Below, piece by piece: positions 1 to 12,091 of a stretch of DNA of 64,000 nucleotides. Source of the stretch: Ecdyonurus torrentis. Its lineage: Eukaryota > Arthropoda > Insecta > Ephemeroptera > Heptageniidae. Where the stretch lies: NCBI GenBank assembly GCA_949318235.1, contig OX439131.1, positions 5,970,579-6,034,578 of the forward strand, in the 5' to 3' direction. A model generated the notes under the pieces. It was not told the DNA's origin. It was given only the letters and a program-made list of their open reading frames with translations, and did no database searches. Made by a program: the position numbers and the translations under genes. The stretch's first letter is position 1. Each line of letters begins with the position of its first letter.

Positions 1-1267
1 AACATTTAACACATGTTGTGTGAAAATGACACAAAAACATTTAAAGTGGAACCTTGTTTTTCCCTTTTTTTCTCTCTCTCGGAACTACAAAACCCTCTTT
101 TTTGTGGTTGTGTATTATGGTATAACATGCTTCCGAATATTGTACAACATGTCTGTGACATTTTCTTGTATTTGTCTTGCACAAATAAAGCGAAATTTAG
201 TGTGAAATATTTGGAATTTTATACAAGTATAGTAGTAGTAATATATAAAAACAATAATAAAAAAATAAGTAAGAAACGTATTTTATCACTATACCATTGC
301 ACTTAAAAGCCACAAAAGAATTTTTATAGAATACAATAAAGATTTGACTTGCAAAAATAAAATATAATAAACAGCACTTTTTATAATAATAATAATATAA
401 ATTTTTATTCAGTTATTCAATATATAAATTTTTACAAATCACACATCATGAAAAGCATATCAACATTTTTGAAAGCTTTTTTTATTTCTTTCTTTTATCA
501 TTAATGATTTTTGTCATTTTTTTTTAAATATAAAAGCTGACGTATTGATTTTGATTAAATTTAAGTAAAAAATAAAAAGGGGGAGAGAGACAGAACGTTT
601 GATATTTAATATTATATAAAGTTATAGCGAGAGAAAGGTGGTGAGAGAGATACGACAAAACAGATTTCTCGTATGTTAGGTGACGGGTACCTGTCGTGCG
701 CTTATGTGTATGCAAGCAAGAGAAAAATGTAAGAAAGTGAGGCCAAAGATCGACTTTGAGGAAATGTGCAAAGCACAACCAGGAAATTGAAACCTTGGGA
801 GCCAGAGACTTGTGTGGATTTAGTGAGAGAGAGAGAGAGATTTTGGACCATTTTCGTACGAACTTTTTTCATGTGCATTCGCGTAAATGATGAAGCATGC
901 TTATAATTTTTCCTTTAAAATTGTTACTTTTTTCCTTCTAACACAAAATTAAAACTTATACAGTGACAGCCTATTTTCCTTTATAATTTTCTTTTTCAAT
1001 TATTATTATAACTTAATATTTTAATGACTTTTATTTAATAATTATTTAACATCAACATTTATATACGATTTCTGTATGTTAAAATTCCTTTTAAAGTCTT
1101 TTTATGTTACACTAATATAACCCACAAATTCTATTTTTTTTTTTACTTTAAATAAAGCTCAAATGGAATGAAAGTAAATTTACATAAACATGTTTCTTTT
1201 GTTTTACAAATTCTGTGTATTTTCGCGAGAATATTATTTGGATGTAAGCGACTGTCTATATGAAGGC
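1..1267. other. AT-rich non-coding stretch
   Basis: No gene, RNA or recognisable repeat was seen. It holds short A/T runs and a GAGAGA run near 825-841. Short open frames near 13-306 and 524-778 have AT-driven amino-acid composition and no recognisable motif. Confidence 0.6.
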
Positions 1268-1294
1268 GAGAGAGAGAGAGAGAGAGAGAGAGAG
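1268..1294. repeat. (GA)n microsatellite
   Basis: A pure GA dinucleotide tract of about 27 bp. Confidence 0.95.
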
Positions 1295-1432
1295 GGTGTT
1301 TGCTGGTTATCCATTCATTCATTCTACATTTTCTGACACTTTCTGCAATATCATTGTTTATTCAGCTTTAAAACAACAGCAATGACAGAGATAGAGGAGG
1401 AAAGTGTTTTAAATATTATGTTACGCATCACA

Positions 1433-1454
1433 ATATATATATATATATATATAT
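1433..1454. repeat. (AT)n microsatellite
   Basis: A pure AT tract of about 22 bp. Confidence 0.95.
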
Positions 1455-1878
1455 TTGTAGCACTTTGCCAGTGAGGTTCACTTGAAAGAGAGGGTATTAA
1501 AACTTACTGCTTTAGAAATAGCCACAACCTTTGTTACATTATTTATCATCATCACCATCATATAAGTACTCATATTTTTCATTTCTACGTTACAATTTTT
1601 ATGATATTGCGTAGTTGATAATTAATAAGTTACTTTAGAAAGACTTTTATATTACGAAAAAAAACTATTTATACAAAAGTCAAAGAAAAATACGTTAAGG
1701 AGACATAAAAGTTTTTAATATCTATATAAATATAATTTCAACATTTAATAATTATTTAACATGCGTCAGCATTGAATATAATAGTCTATTTTTTACATTA
1801 TTCATTCAGATATAGTATAAAGAGATTACAAGTCAAACGTGGCAATTTTTTTTATTTAATTTATTTATTTTAGTTTTT

Positions 1879-1903
1879 TCTCTCTCTCTCTCTCTCTCTC
1901 TCT
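1879..1903. repeat. (TC)n microsatellite
   Basis: A pure TC tract of about 25 bp after a T-rich run. Confidence 0.95.
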
Positions 1904-2143
1904 GAAAAGTTTCTGTATTTTTTTTATATTAGCTTAAGTAGCTTAAAAATATTTATAATATACCTCATTTCAATTCACTTGAATTTTTACACTATATGCT
2001 ATTTATGGACATGCTTTTTTTTCTGCATCGCCTGTGATTGGTTAATTTTTATTATTTAATCGTCTTTACTAAAAAAAAAAAAAAGTTCCTTTTTTAAAAA
2101 GACGAGGTTAAATCTTGACAGTAATCCATAGTTTTAGTATTTC

Positions 2144-2494
2144 TTAAAGGAATAAACCAGAAGAAAATATTAACATTTAAACCAAAAAACATTTGACAGG
2201 ACTTACATAATAATAACATTAGTTTGTCTCAAAACTCAACTATGTAGAGCCGTAGCAGTGACCAGAAATTTTAAATTTATGCAACCCGCACAACTTTTCA
2301 CACTAATTTATGCCTGATGCTTACGTCAGAAACCGGAATTGTCACGCAAATAGCATACTTTAAAGTATTTTCACGCTCTCTTGTGGGGCTACATCTATAT
2401 TGTGGTAAAAATTTTAATCAATTTTCGAGATCCCATTTTGAGTCCAATCATTACGAGGCTCAGTCATGTTGTTTCATTTGGTCTATTTCGTTAA
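2144..2494 (+). mobile_element. MITE family 1, copy 1 (TTAA-flanked, about 350 bp)
   Basis: This is the first of three copies of one dispersed repeat (others at 26130-26466, inverted, and 59943-60287). It begins TTAAAGGAATAAACCAGA, and its other end read in reverse is TTAACGAAATAGACCA, giving short imperfect terminal inverted repeats with TTAA outermost. Shared internal blocks include ATGCAACCCGCACAAC and a segment around CACGCTCTC-TGTGGGGCTACAT. There is no transposase, so it is a non-autonomous element. TTAA ends are typical of piggyBac-type target duplications, but the inner terminal bases do not look like classic piggyBac, so the superfamily is open. Confidence 0.8.
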
Positions 2495-4920
2495 TATTTA
2501 AAATTATAGTGATAATATCTATATGTAAGATATTAGTAGATATATATCTATCACTAGCTCCACTTTTACACCTAAATCTGAATTGGAAAGTGGTAGGTTA
2601 GAAAATGTATTCCGGTAATACCAGGAAAGGCTCCATACCAGAATTTTATAGAGAGTATCATTATTGACAATAACTATCAACGAATTTCGTCTTATAATTT
2701 ATGTTGAATGCGATCACATTTTCTCTCACCATAAAAAAAAACAAGCAAAATAATTACTTTAATTTTAAACAATTAAGTATGAATATAATTAATTACAGCA
2801 ACGAGTACATACATATACTGTACAGAATATATAGTTATACGTATAATATGTAAAAGATATAAGTTTAAAGGGTATGGAGTATATAGTGGTCATTGTCACA
2901 TTGCAATGACACCTCTCTACTCTGACTTATTGTTTTGTACCGCCCAGTTTGCCAGCCAATGTGACCACTACATCCACCGCATGTTGGCAACACTGCTTCC
3001 CATGAGCAAGTAAAGTGGTCAACTGAACAACTTGAGTGTTTCTTTTTCTCTTCTAGGCACTTTCATGACCACATCACTAAGACTGTCTACTTTGCTTAAG
3101 ATAAATACCATTTAGAAGATATTTAATGAGTGTGTAATAAATTTTATTACAGTTTATAATAATAATAAATCTTTGGTTACTATGTATGGGATTGTACATG
3201 TTTCTATACTCCAAAAAATATGTTGTTTTTTCTTTCTTTTTCTGTTATTGAAATAGTCAGCTTCAAGTTTGTTTCCCTGCAGAAAAACCAATGAGTAAAC
3301 AACTTTACGGGAAGAAGAGACTGAAGTGTTAATTATATATGCTGCCATAACTATAAATATGCTGTATAACAAAGTTACTTTTCACCAATAAAGAAATGAA
3401 GCTCTGTTTTAAAGGCACTTCTCTTTGTAACATATAGTAAAGCAGCAGACGTCCTATAACAAAATGTTATGTCATTGAAGCACATAGATATGTCGTTCAG
3501 CACATTTTTTTCCAGAGTTGATCACTAAGTTTGCAAAAATTAAAAATTGTTCAACGTGTCACTCTTTTATTCTTAATTTTAATGGTCATATATATTTTTT
3601 AAAGAAATGGTTACTATAATTATACATAAAATAATATTAAATTTAAATAATCGTATATATTAAAAAATAAAGATACTTTTTTTGAAAGGTTTATGCCTTA
3701 CTTCATATCTGGCCCACTCTTACACCTAACTTTTAACATCAGATGATACATAATATTGCTCTGCAGAAACGCTTTAGCTTTTAACTATATTTCAATTCTA
3801 TTTCAATTCTACAATTTCAATTTGATAAGATAAACTGTAAATATCTTGGGTTCGAAAAAATATTATATAAAACGTAGTACAAGATATTATTACTTTTATT
3901 TCATTAAAAATAAATCACATAATTTTTGTGATTTAGAATTTGTTTTATTGAGACAAATTTAAAAAGGCAGTAATAGAAAATCCAATGTAAATATAACTTG
4001 CATTGATTGAAAAAAAAAAAAAAAAAAAAAAACGCAATGCAACAGATCCAGTTATAAACACAAATGTTTTTATCAGTTTAAACATCATGTTACATCCTTA
4101 TCAATAGCTATAGATTTATCGCTAATATATAAAATATTTTACTCTGTTATAATCAAGGAAACCATAAAACATATTATTCTCTCAGAGGAATAAATATAGT
4201 TGAAAGCAAACACAAAAATTAATTATATTTTTAATACACTTTCTGCTTTCAATTTTTTTTTGTAATAATCAATGGCTTCCATTTATATATAAAAATAATA
4301 GAGAGTATAATGCAACAAAGCAATCGTATCTTTATAACTATAAATTTCAGATATAAAAACAACGTTTTTGCAGAAACCATATTTCATCTTGGAGTATATT
4401 GTATCTGATATATATATATTTTGTTTTCAAATTTTATTGCTTTGATATATTATATTATTTAACCAATACAATTCTATTTTGTACATTAATCACAAAATTG
4501 TTGCAGTTGTATGTCTTCGTCAATTTTATAAAAAAAAAAATGATTTATTATTATACGTATTTATTTATATTTGTTCAATATTTTATTAGAATGTATTAAT
4601 TGAAATTTTCAACTTCAAGTATTAAATATAAAAAAGCTCTTTACAAATTTAAATATTGTTACTATTGTTTCAAAATATTAAAAATAACTAAAACAATATC
4701 AAGTTTTAAGAATGTTTCTATGGAACCCTTTTAATATAATATATATTTAGGTTTGTTTAAAAATACTGTTTCTATGGTTTACAGAAAAAAAAAATGTATA
4801 ACTATATATTTGAATAATTTGCATATTTTTAGGAAAAGAGAAACAGATTTTGCGAACAAACCTTGAAACTATAGTACAGTACAACATCTACAAAATTGAG
4901 AAATTAAAAAAAATAATTAG
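2495..4920. other. AT-rich non-coding stretch
   Basis: No supported gene. A GC-richer patch at 2875-3060 contains opposed copies of AGTGGTC / GACCACT with ACATTG / CAATGT (about 2886-2905 and 2959-2970), and a plus-strand acceptor-like pyrimidine tract ending in CTAG at about 3056, followed by no convincing open frame. A pure A run lies at 4010-4031. The rest is featureless. Confidence 0.5.
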
Positions 4921-5227
4921 AGCTTGTTCTGTAAAGTAAAGTGAATCTCAACAACAGGGATTGGCTGACCAACAAAATACGACACATTCATTGGTTGATC
5001 TTGTTTTTTGAGCTAACAAAATTGAGTCGCATGAAGAGCATGGAACTTTTTTTTGTGGAGTTTCTTTCATTCTTATCAAGTTCAAAGTTCTAAACGAAGA
5101 AATAACAATGATCGACCATAATATTTATAAACGTAGTAAACAGGTAACGACGTCATATCCAGCTGTTAAAACAAAGGAACATTTTCGAAGCCGGCTCAAT
5201 TTTTGTGTGTAGTTTACAGAACGAGCT
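4921..5227 (+). mobile_element. MITE family 2, copy 1 (15-bp TIRs)
   Basis: About 307 bp bounded by inverted repeats AGCTTGTTCTGTAAA on the left and TTTACAGAACGAGCT on the right, differing at one base. A second full copy in the opposite orientation lies at 23938-24251, and the two align throughout. Shared blocks include a GACGTC core near 5150, CAGGTAACGACGTC and a segment reading TTGGCTGACCAACAAAAT. There is no coding capacity. Flanking bases do not give a clear target duplication for this copy, whereas the second copy has TA on each side. Confidence 0.85.
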
Positions 5228-5646
5228 TATATAAAAGTAATTTTTCATTGATTTTTTTAATGTTGTTTCATCTATTTTGATGCTTTACTGTGCAATGTGC
5301 ATGTAGTGCATTTATATATTTACTTAATTAAACCAATCTTAGTTAAACATTACTCTGCTATATAGTAATATTGAATTTTAATTACATATGGTGCATGATA
5401 ATACATTAAGTAGTGAGTAGTGCCAACGCAGCTTGCAAGTTTACGATAACGATATACATAATATTATGTCATTCACTGTGATCTTTTGTATCCAGAGGAA
5501 TTAGAGTGGGACCGTCACTAGACTGTGAGTCTGTTGACATCAACGTCAACATAACATGAATCATGTCATATCTTCACGGTATAAAATATCATTAATTTTC
5601 AGTACATACTGTACAACCAATATATTCATGCACTGCTAAATACATG

Positions 5647-5649
<3 letters not shown>

Positions 5650-5742
<93 letters not shown>
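5650..5742. repeat. (TA)n microsatellite
   Basis: A pure, self-complementary TA tract of about 93 bp. Confidence 0.97.
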
Positions 5743-5744
<2 letters not shown>

Positions 5745-5754
5745 ATAAAAATGT

Positions 5755-5940
5755 CTTATCTTGCTGCATAAAGAGCCGTGGTTCCTGAATAAACGGTCTA
5801 TATATGTATTACCAATTTTTGAGAACTGATTCTCGAAAGCGGTTCTTTCACATGGTTCTTTAAAGCGGTACATAAGATACGGTTCTTGGGAGAGGTTCTT
5901 GTCAGTTCCATGAATTGAGACCGTTTCCGGTCTATGGTAT
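5755..5940. repeat. GGTTCTT-rich repeat fragment of unknown family
   Basis: A higher-complexity patch with four GGTTCTT copies (about 5839, 5854, 5880 and 5895) bracketed by opposed AAACGGTCT (near 5791) and AGACCGTTT (near 5918). The arrangement suggests a decayed short transposable element, but no second copy exists in the window. Confidence 0.35.
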
Positions 5941-5973
5941 AAATATTACTATTATAGATTTATTAAATAATCA

Positions 5974-7224
5974 TGCTGTCCCGAGTGACTCGATTTCTCG
6001 ACAATTAGCGGATAACACCGCGATATGTGTCCAATAGTGCCCTTTTTTGCTGCTTAAAAACGACTTTAGTCGGATAATCACGCGACCTTCTCGGATAGTA
6101 AAAAATTGATAGAAGTCAAGAAATTATTTTACCGCGACATTTAGCAGATACGCCGTCGACTCGGTTCCCTAGCCGGGTGGTAAGCCGACAATCATCGGAT
6201 ACACCGCAGATGCAAGTGCACTCGGATGATTACTTGATTTTTTCTCCCCTCGCGTGAAATTGTCGGCTCAGACTTTTATCGGACACACCTGAGATGCTAA
6301 AATCAACTCGATACATCGCCGATATAGCTCGGATATCCTCTCGACAACACTATCGCAGATAATCCTTCGATTATTTTCTATAATTTTTAGTATTTATGCC
6401 AGGTTAGAGTGAAAAAATAGGAGGAGACTAAATATTTTTAGGGGAAAAAAAGAAAAGTTCGTTGCAAACTTCAAGACTTCAACATTTTTCAGCTTCAGTT
6501 GGAGAAGTTGGAGCTTCTAGTGTGGATGTAATATACATACGCTCTTATAAAACTTATAAATATTTGCGCAAATTGATTGACTGCAGCCGCGGAGCTATTA
6601 TGTTTTCATCTAGGCAGTGCTACTTGAACACGGGAAGTATAAAAATGTTGCATAATCAAATTTATTGAACGCTGTACTTTGTTTAATCTCTTATTTTAAT
6701 TGTTATAGGTACAACCACGTCTGCAGCCACGGTGAGAGACGAGGATAGTATGACTTGATATGGGACTTCATCGCAAATCAAATCTGCGCGAGTCTGCTGA
6801 ATCATCAATGTATATACGAAATATTTATAATAAAGAAATAACACAACGTATTTCATATAGGACTAATTATGAATAAATTAAACATGTGGCAACAGTGTAT
6901 TCCTGCATTCCAATCCTAGGGGGGTGGGTAGGGTGGATGTGCGTGGTAAAAATCAGCCGATTACAATCGAAGTATTATCTGCAAAATATCGTGTCAGAAT
7001 CTTATAGTTATCGAGCGCGCGTCCGATGAAAGTCGGGTCACCATCCGGCAGAAGTAGAATTGCATTAATTATGCTAAAAGCGGCATCTACAAACATCAAA
7101 GTTTTAAACACGACAAACATCGGATAACCTGTCCCATCGCATGGAAAAGTTGGGGTGTTATCCGAGTTAGGTTGCCGCGATACCATCCGCAAATTGTCGG
7201 CGAAAACGAATCACTCGGGGTGCA
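5974..7224. mobile_element. Long-arm inverted-repeat (foldback-like) element, 1.25 kb
   Basis: Both ends read inward from TGC..CCCGAGTGAYTCG and continue as diverged inverted arms: about 410 bp on the left (5974-6385) and about 280 bp on the right (6948-7224). Matching arm blocks include CGACAATT-GCGGAT and GCAGATAAT-CTTCGATT. The left arm is built from degenerate repeats of a TCGGATAACACCGC-like word (near 6008, 6070, 6195, 6277 and 6330). The central 560 bp is unrelated to the arms and holds a small open frame at 6462-6668 and two copies of CTGCAGCCRCGG (near 6582 and 6720). No transposase is visible. Open frames inside the right arm follow the repeat and are not called as genes. Confidence 0.75.
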
Positions 7225-7753
7225 ATAAAATTTCTGTTAATCAATAATAACTTTGTTTATAATTTATTTTTGTCCGTGCCATTATTACATCATGAGTATA
7301 ATACGGCCCTAAAATGACAATTTTATTACATTTTCTAATAGAGCTTGCTATTTTTTTGTGTATTTAAGTGATTGTTAGAGAGCTCTTGGAGCACTGTTTA
7401 TTTTTCAATTATTTTTTAAAGTTGCGATAAGAGGTGATAAAAATCGTCTGTCAATACATATAACATGGCTGTTTTATCACAAGTCAATCGTATGTGTAAA
7501 ATATTTATTTTCATGGTAACATAAAAAATTGTAAACTGGTATATAAAAATCTAAAGATTTTTTTTTTAATAAATTAAAAAAAAAAAAAAAAAAAACTCTA
7601 TTAGACTATGAAAAAAACACTAATTAAAAAAGTGTACAATAATTCCTGTTACAGAGTGATATAAATAAAGCATTGTATCTCTTATTGTTTGTATCTCGAA
7701 TTATTTTCAGATTCTTTATGCCTAAATTATTCTGGTTAGTAAAATTTACTCAC
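7225..7753. other. AT-rich stretch without supported gene
   Basis: Contains a pure A run at about 7576-7595 and otherwise featureless AT-rich DNA. If the exon at 7754-8058 is real, this is the start of its downstream minus-strand intron. Confidence 0.4.
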
Positions 7754-8058
7754 AAACAAAAGCAATTCCCAAGTCTAAGACTAACAAAATCAAAGAACCA
7801 AAACAAAGCTTTATTCTTTTAGCTTGACGTGGAGAATATACTATCAAATTTTTATAGTCATAATAAATGATTTTTTTTATTATTACAGCACAATGTGGCA
7901 GTGTCATAAAATATCTGTTAACAATATAAAAATTGCTTTCTGAAATGGATCTTAAAGGAACTGTAGTTATTACCAGAGCTGTAACTGAATTGAGTCCTAG
8001 AATAAATTTGGAAATATATTTCACCTTGTACAACATGACATGAATTTTACTATAGAAG
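7754..8058 (-). CDS. Candidate exon of a multi-span membrane protein (SUR/ABCC TMD0-like?)
   Basis: On the minus strand this 305-nt piece is open throughout, preceded by an acceptor-like TATACAG and ended by a consensus donor GTGAGT (7748-7753). The encoded roughly 101 residues contain two strongly hydrophobic segments: one around GLNSVTALVITTV, and one near the end reading KLCFGSLILLVLDLGIAFV. A polar loop containing SISESNF lies between them. From memory, hydrophobic spacing and the VT...SNF spacing resemble TM3-TM5 of TMD0 in sulfonylurea receptors (ABCC8/9 type). A matching upstream piece lies at 8490-8574. ATP-binding domains are not in the window, so the gene would have to continue past the left edge, or this is a relic. 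It could also be an unrelated membrane protein or chance AT-rich hydrophobic coding. Confidence 0.35.
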
Positions 8059-8139
8059 CTGTATACAAATATACTTTTACAAGTAATATTTAGGGATAAT
8101 TAAAATCTGGTACGTTGTAATAATGAAAATGTTATTTTA

Positions 8140-8238
8140 TATATTTTTATAGCAGGAAAATAAAACTAATAGAATCTTAATGGCATAATATACAGTCAGG
8201 GCTAGAGCGGTAAAGAAAAGACGGTTTGAAATTAAAAA
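8140..8238 (-). CDS. Possible short transmembrane exon
   Basis: A 33-codon open minus-strand stretch encodes a hydrophobic segment reading ALALTVYYAIKILLVLF. It lies between the two candidate exons 7754-8058 and 8490-8574, where a second transmembrane helix of a TMD0-like domain would be expected. A pyrimidine tract ending in CTCTAG (about 8200-8210 in plus coordinates) could be an acceptor inside it; no good donor is visible. It could be chance. Confidence 0.18.
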
Positions 8239-8489
8239 TCAATGTAATCAGTTTGGGCATAATATAAAATAAATCGAAAATTTAAAAATAAAAAACAAAA
8301 AAGATTTTTTTTTTCAATTTTCTAAGTTTATAAATGAGCAATAGTTTTTTTTTTTTGTTTTTTTTTTGTTTTGTTGTTGCAAATTGAAAATAAAATAGCT
8401 CCTAAATAATATTTTGATTTTCAAAGTTCGATTCGATATAACCGAATCATCAGAATATTTGTTCGACTGTTCGACTTCAAGATTTTTAC

Positions 8490-8574
8490 AATTTTCCATA
8501 ATAACAGCTATAAGCATTATTACTGAACCATACAGAAAGACTACATGAATTGCATTCACACAACATGTATAAAC
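8490..8574 (-). CDS. Candidate upstream exon of the same membrane protein
   Basis: A short minus-strand open stretch encodes CCVNAIHVV followed by a hydrophobic helix (FLYGSVIMLIAVI). The opening is reminiscent of the C-x-V-x-A-x-x-V-V pattern at the first TMD0 helix of sulfonylurea receptors. A weak donor GTAAAA follows at 8484-8489, and an AG precedes the stretch near 8575. No start methionine is in frame, so an earlier exon would be required. Support comes mainly from its order relative to 7754-8058. Confidence 0.28.
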
Positions 8575-8599
8575 TTAAATAATAAATATAGTGAATTAT

Positions 8600-9540
8600 G
8601 ATTATTTTATATTACATTATAATATAACAATATAACATTTTACAATATAAACTTAAAATCTCAATTTTTTTTTTTTTTAATAAAAATCCCTATCTGAGAG
8701 ATTTTAAATTAAATTTTAGCAAATAAATTAAAATCTATAAAATATGAAACCATTCAGATTCAGTTGTTTTTTCCCCAAATAATTAATGTTAAGGATCAGT
8801 GTGTTATATGACCTAATTCTTGACTCCACTCACGTAAAATACTATTATTATGATCATCGTCACATTTTAAAAATTAATATCGATTTAGGTTTGGTCATTC
8901 GTGCTCTCTATATTTCATATCCAAACAATAGTTTGTATTTACCAATTTATTTCATTGTTGTAAATAGTTTTATACATAACATGTGTCACATTTCTATTAT
9001 ACGAGAAAAAAAAATACAATAATAAAACGATAAAATTTTATATCTATTTATTATTTTGATTGATGTTGGTTGTTATATTTATACCATTGCAGTATTTTGT
9101 ATTTTATTTTTAATATTTTATTACAAGCAAATTTGTTTTACTTTCTTATTATTGTTAAAGTTAACATAATCAAATCTAAATCAGTTATTTTAAGTGCTTT
9201 TATACTTAATAAAGTAATAATAAAATGAAAATCATAAAATGGCTTTCAAAGTATATTTTATAAATGTTAAATCTAATTAAAACAAGTTATTAATAGTTCT
9301 TAAAGTTATTATATGGTATATAATAAGAATTAAATATTAAATTATTATAATATTGAATTTTATTATCAGACAAAAACAATATAAATTATTTAATTATGAT
9401 GATTGTATAGCAAAAATAAATAAGTTCAAATTTGTGTGAAAATTAAGCAGTCAATTTTATAATAATAATATTGAAAGTTTTAATATATATTAAAACTTTT
9501 GAAACTTTATTTATATTAAAAGAAATTATTAATTTGTTAA
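8600..9540. other. AT-rich non-coding stretch
   Basis: Extremely AT-rich sequence. A small open frame at 8786-9022 (+) has no recognisable features. Nothing else was seen. Confidence 0.5.
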
Positions 9541-9900
9541 TAAATGTTATTCATTACCATAGAGCTAGGAGAACTACAGGGTTCGGCGCTTAAATCCAGG
9601 ATGATTTTAATCTTCATTTCCTGCCGAACCGTTTGTGTGATTTTCTTTCCGTTTAGCTTTTCAGAAAGCTATAATGATATGATTTGTATAAGACTAGTGT
9701 ATAAGGTAGTGTATAAGGTAGTGAGGGTTGATCATGTGGTTTCAGGGCCCCTGGGTTCCTCACAAAAGGGGAATATCCCTGTATCCCTTCAATTTATATA
9801 ACCCCTTTGTTAATTTGTATTTCTATTAACCAATTTTTTAGTTCCTTAAGTGATTACATTGGCTTTGCCCCTTTTTCAAAATTTCTTACATCAAAGAGTT
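9541..9900. other. GC-richer patch, possible decayed repeat
   Basis: Higher-complexity DNA in an AT desert. It contains opposed GGTTCGGC (9581) and GCCGAACC (9623), a direct duplication of GTGTATAAGGTA (near 9697-9720), and a block with GGGCCCC. An 85-codon open frame crosses it without recognisable motifs. It may be an old repeat fragment or an exon; neither is shown. Confidence 0.3.
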
Positions 9901-10757
9901 GTATACTTAGAAGTGATTTTCTGAATTGTTAAAAATTAACAGGTTCTATAATATCGTTATTGCAGAGTCTTTGAGAGTTATATAATTATCTTTTATTAAT
10001 AGATTTGATTTTTCAACTCGAACTTTTTTAATTGAATTCTGATTATGTATACTTTGCACATCTTAGTTATACTTATCAAATGTGCTGTAAAAATACAAAC
10101 ATATGATTTTAATTGCCGTTCAATGTAACTTAAAATTTTTAAAGTACTTTAAATGCCTTAACAATATGAATGAAAACCCGAACGTTTTTAAAAAATGCAT
10201 TAGCTTACTAATAAGAAAGACAAAATTAAATTAAACAAAACTACCAATCTGAATGTTTAATTTGCACAAATTATTTAGGTATTGTGTTTGATTTTAGTTT
10301 TGTTCTTTAAATAAAAATATGTATTGTTTGTTATATAAATTCAATGTTGGTTTTTATTTAAATCATAACGTGCTATCATGTATAACAAAATATTATTGAA
10401 AATAAAACAAACAACACGTAGAAATATCAACAAATTGAATGTTTACATATCATCAATCGTTTCCAGTCATGTCACCATTGATTTTCCTTGTATGCATGTG
10501 AAGTATTCGTGACTGAATTTGACTTTGTATGATATGTAATACATTTGACTGCAAAATAATAATGACAATTTTTTTTTTATAATATTGTTGTATATATGTA
10601 TACGTGAAGTACATTGTAATTTGTAAAATAGCAAAAGGAAGTTAAAGATTGTATATAATTCTACGGAATGTAATATGTTTTTGTTTTGTTATATGTGACA
10701 GTTTGGTTGACACTAAGATTAGCTTCCTGGACATTATAGTGTTTGGAGATATGTCAC

Positions 10758-10760
<3 letters not shown>
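9901..10760. other. AT-rich non-coding stretch
   Basis: No supported feature. Confidence 0.5.

Positions 10761-10798
<38 letters not shown>
10761..10798. repeat. (TC)n microsatellite
   Basis: A pure TC tract of about 38 bp followed by a short CCCTCCCTC run. Confidence 0.97.
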
Positions 10799-10802
<4 letters not shown>

Positions 10803-10864
10803 CCTCTGTAGCAACGACTCAGGAAACATATACTGACATTTCTAACTTCCAACACTGGACATAA

Positions 10865-12091
10865 GAAAGTAAATAAAAAAACAAACAAACTTCTCTTCTC
10901 TACTCACTATTTTCCATTCTATATTATAAGATACTTTAAGGTATTTTATACAATAAAAATTATTCAATAAAAAACACTTAAGTAACTGAGAAACGGCAAA
11001 GAGTGTGAGGTTTTTATTTATAGTTTATGTGAATACATAATATTTAATAGTCAATAAAGTCAAGGTGAAAATTTACTCATAATTTATAAATTTTCCTCTT
11101 CAGATTTCTAAATTGGAATAATGGTATAGTGAGTGGAGAATATCACAAGATTATAGGACTAAATTGTTGGTGCCATTTTTATTTGCTTATTAATCATAGA
11201 TATTATAATTTATGTGACAATTTTATCCTAGATCATAATATTCAGAAGTATTTTTTTAGTAAAATGAAAAGAAAAACTGCAATGTCTTAAAGATAAAGTT
11301 AAATTTCTATTTTTGTATTTGTAATATTTATTGTATTTTCATCGACACTGTTCATAATAATAAAGGCAATTATAACATTCTGAATTAAACTACAGAATAT
11401 TGAAGAAAAGTTAACAATTATGACATAATTATATTAAAAGAACTCATTTACACATTTTTAGCAACAACAACAAAAAAAAAAAAAAAAAAAAAAGGAAGAA
11501 ATTGAAACTTTTATTTTAAATTGTTATTCAAAGGAGATAAAAATAAGACCCCATTTTATTGAAAAAATTTTTGTAAGAAATTTTTGTTTAAGTAAAAATA
11601 TATTTCTGTCTTTTCTTTTTCTATTTTAAGTAAACTGATACATATAAGGATGCTCGGAAGTAGTATTTGGTTTTTATTATTTCAAACTGAAAGAAAGATA
11701 TACGTAGAATATAGAGAGATATAAAAAAAGGTCAGTATAAAACTAAAGTAAAGTTGAAGTAGTTCGTCTATTCGAGCGTTTCGTATATATACTTAAAGTA
11801 AAAGATATTTTTCTCTATTCTGTGCTTTGTAATGTAAACTTTTCTTATATTCTTTGTCATCAGTGTCGATTGCATAAGAATTAAATAAGTTTTACATAGA
11901 GTTTGTAGGTATATGTTATATTTTTATATCATCAACTTCTGTGTAGGTTATATTTTATTTTTATAGATACCAATATTATTCCACAAAAAAAAAATTAATA
12001 ATAATAATATATAAATATTAAGAATGCATATTTGAATTATATATTTTTTTTTAACATTTATATTGGTTTAGATTTATTGAAATTACATCTG
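10865..12091. other. AT-rich non-coding stretch
   Basis: Contains a 22-bp A run at 11472-11493 and otherwise no recognisable feature. Confidence 0.5.

Noticed and set aside
6953..7192. 79-codon minus-strand frame of fairly normal composition
   Set aside because: Lies wholly within the right arm of the inverted-repeat element and starts and ends with repeat words; no transposase motif recognised.
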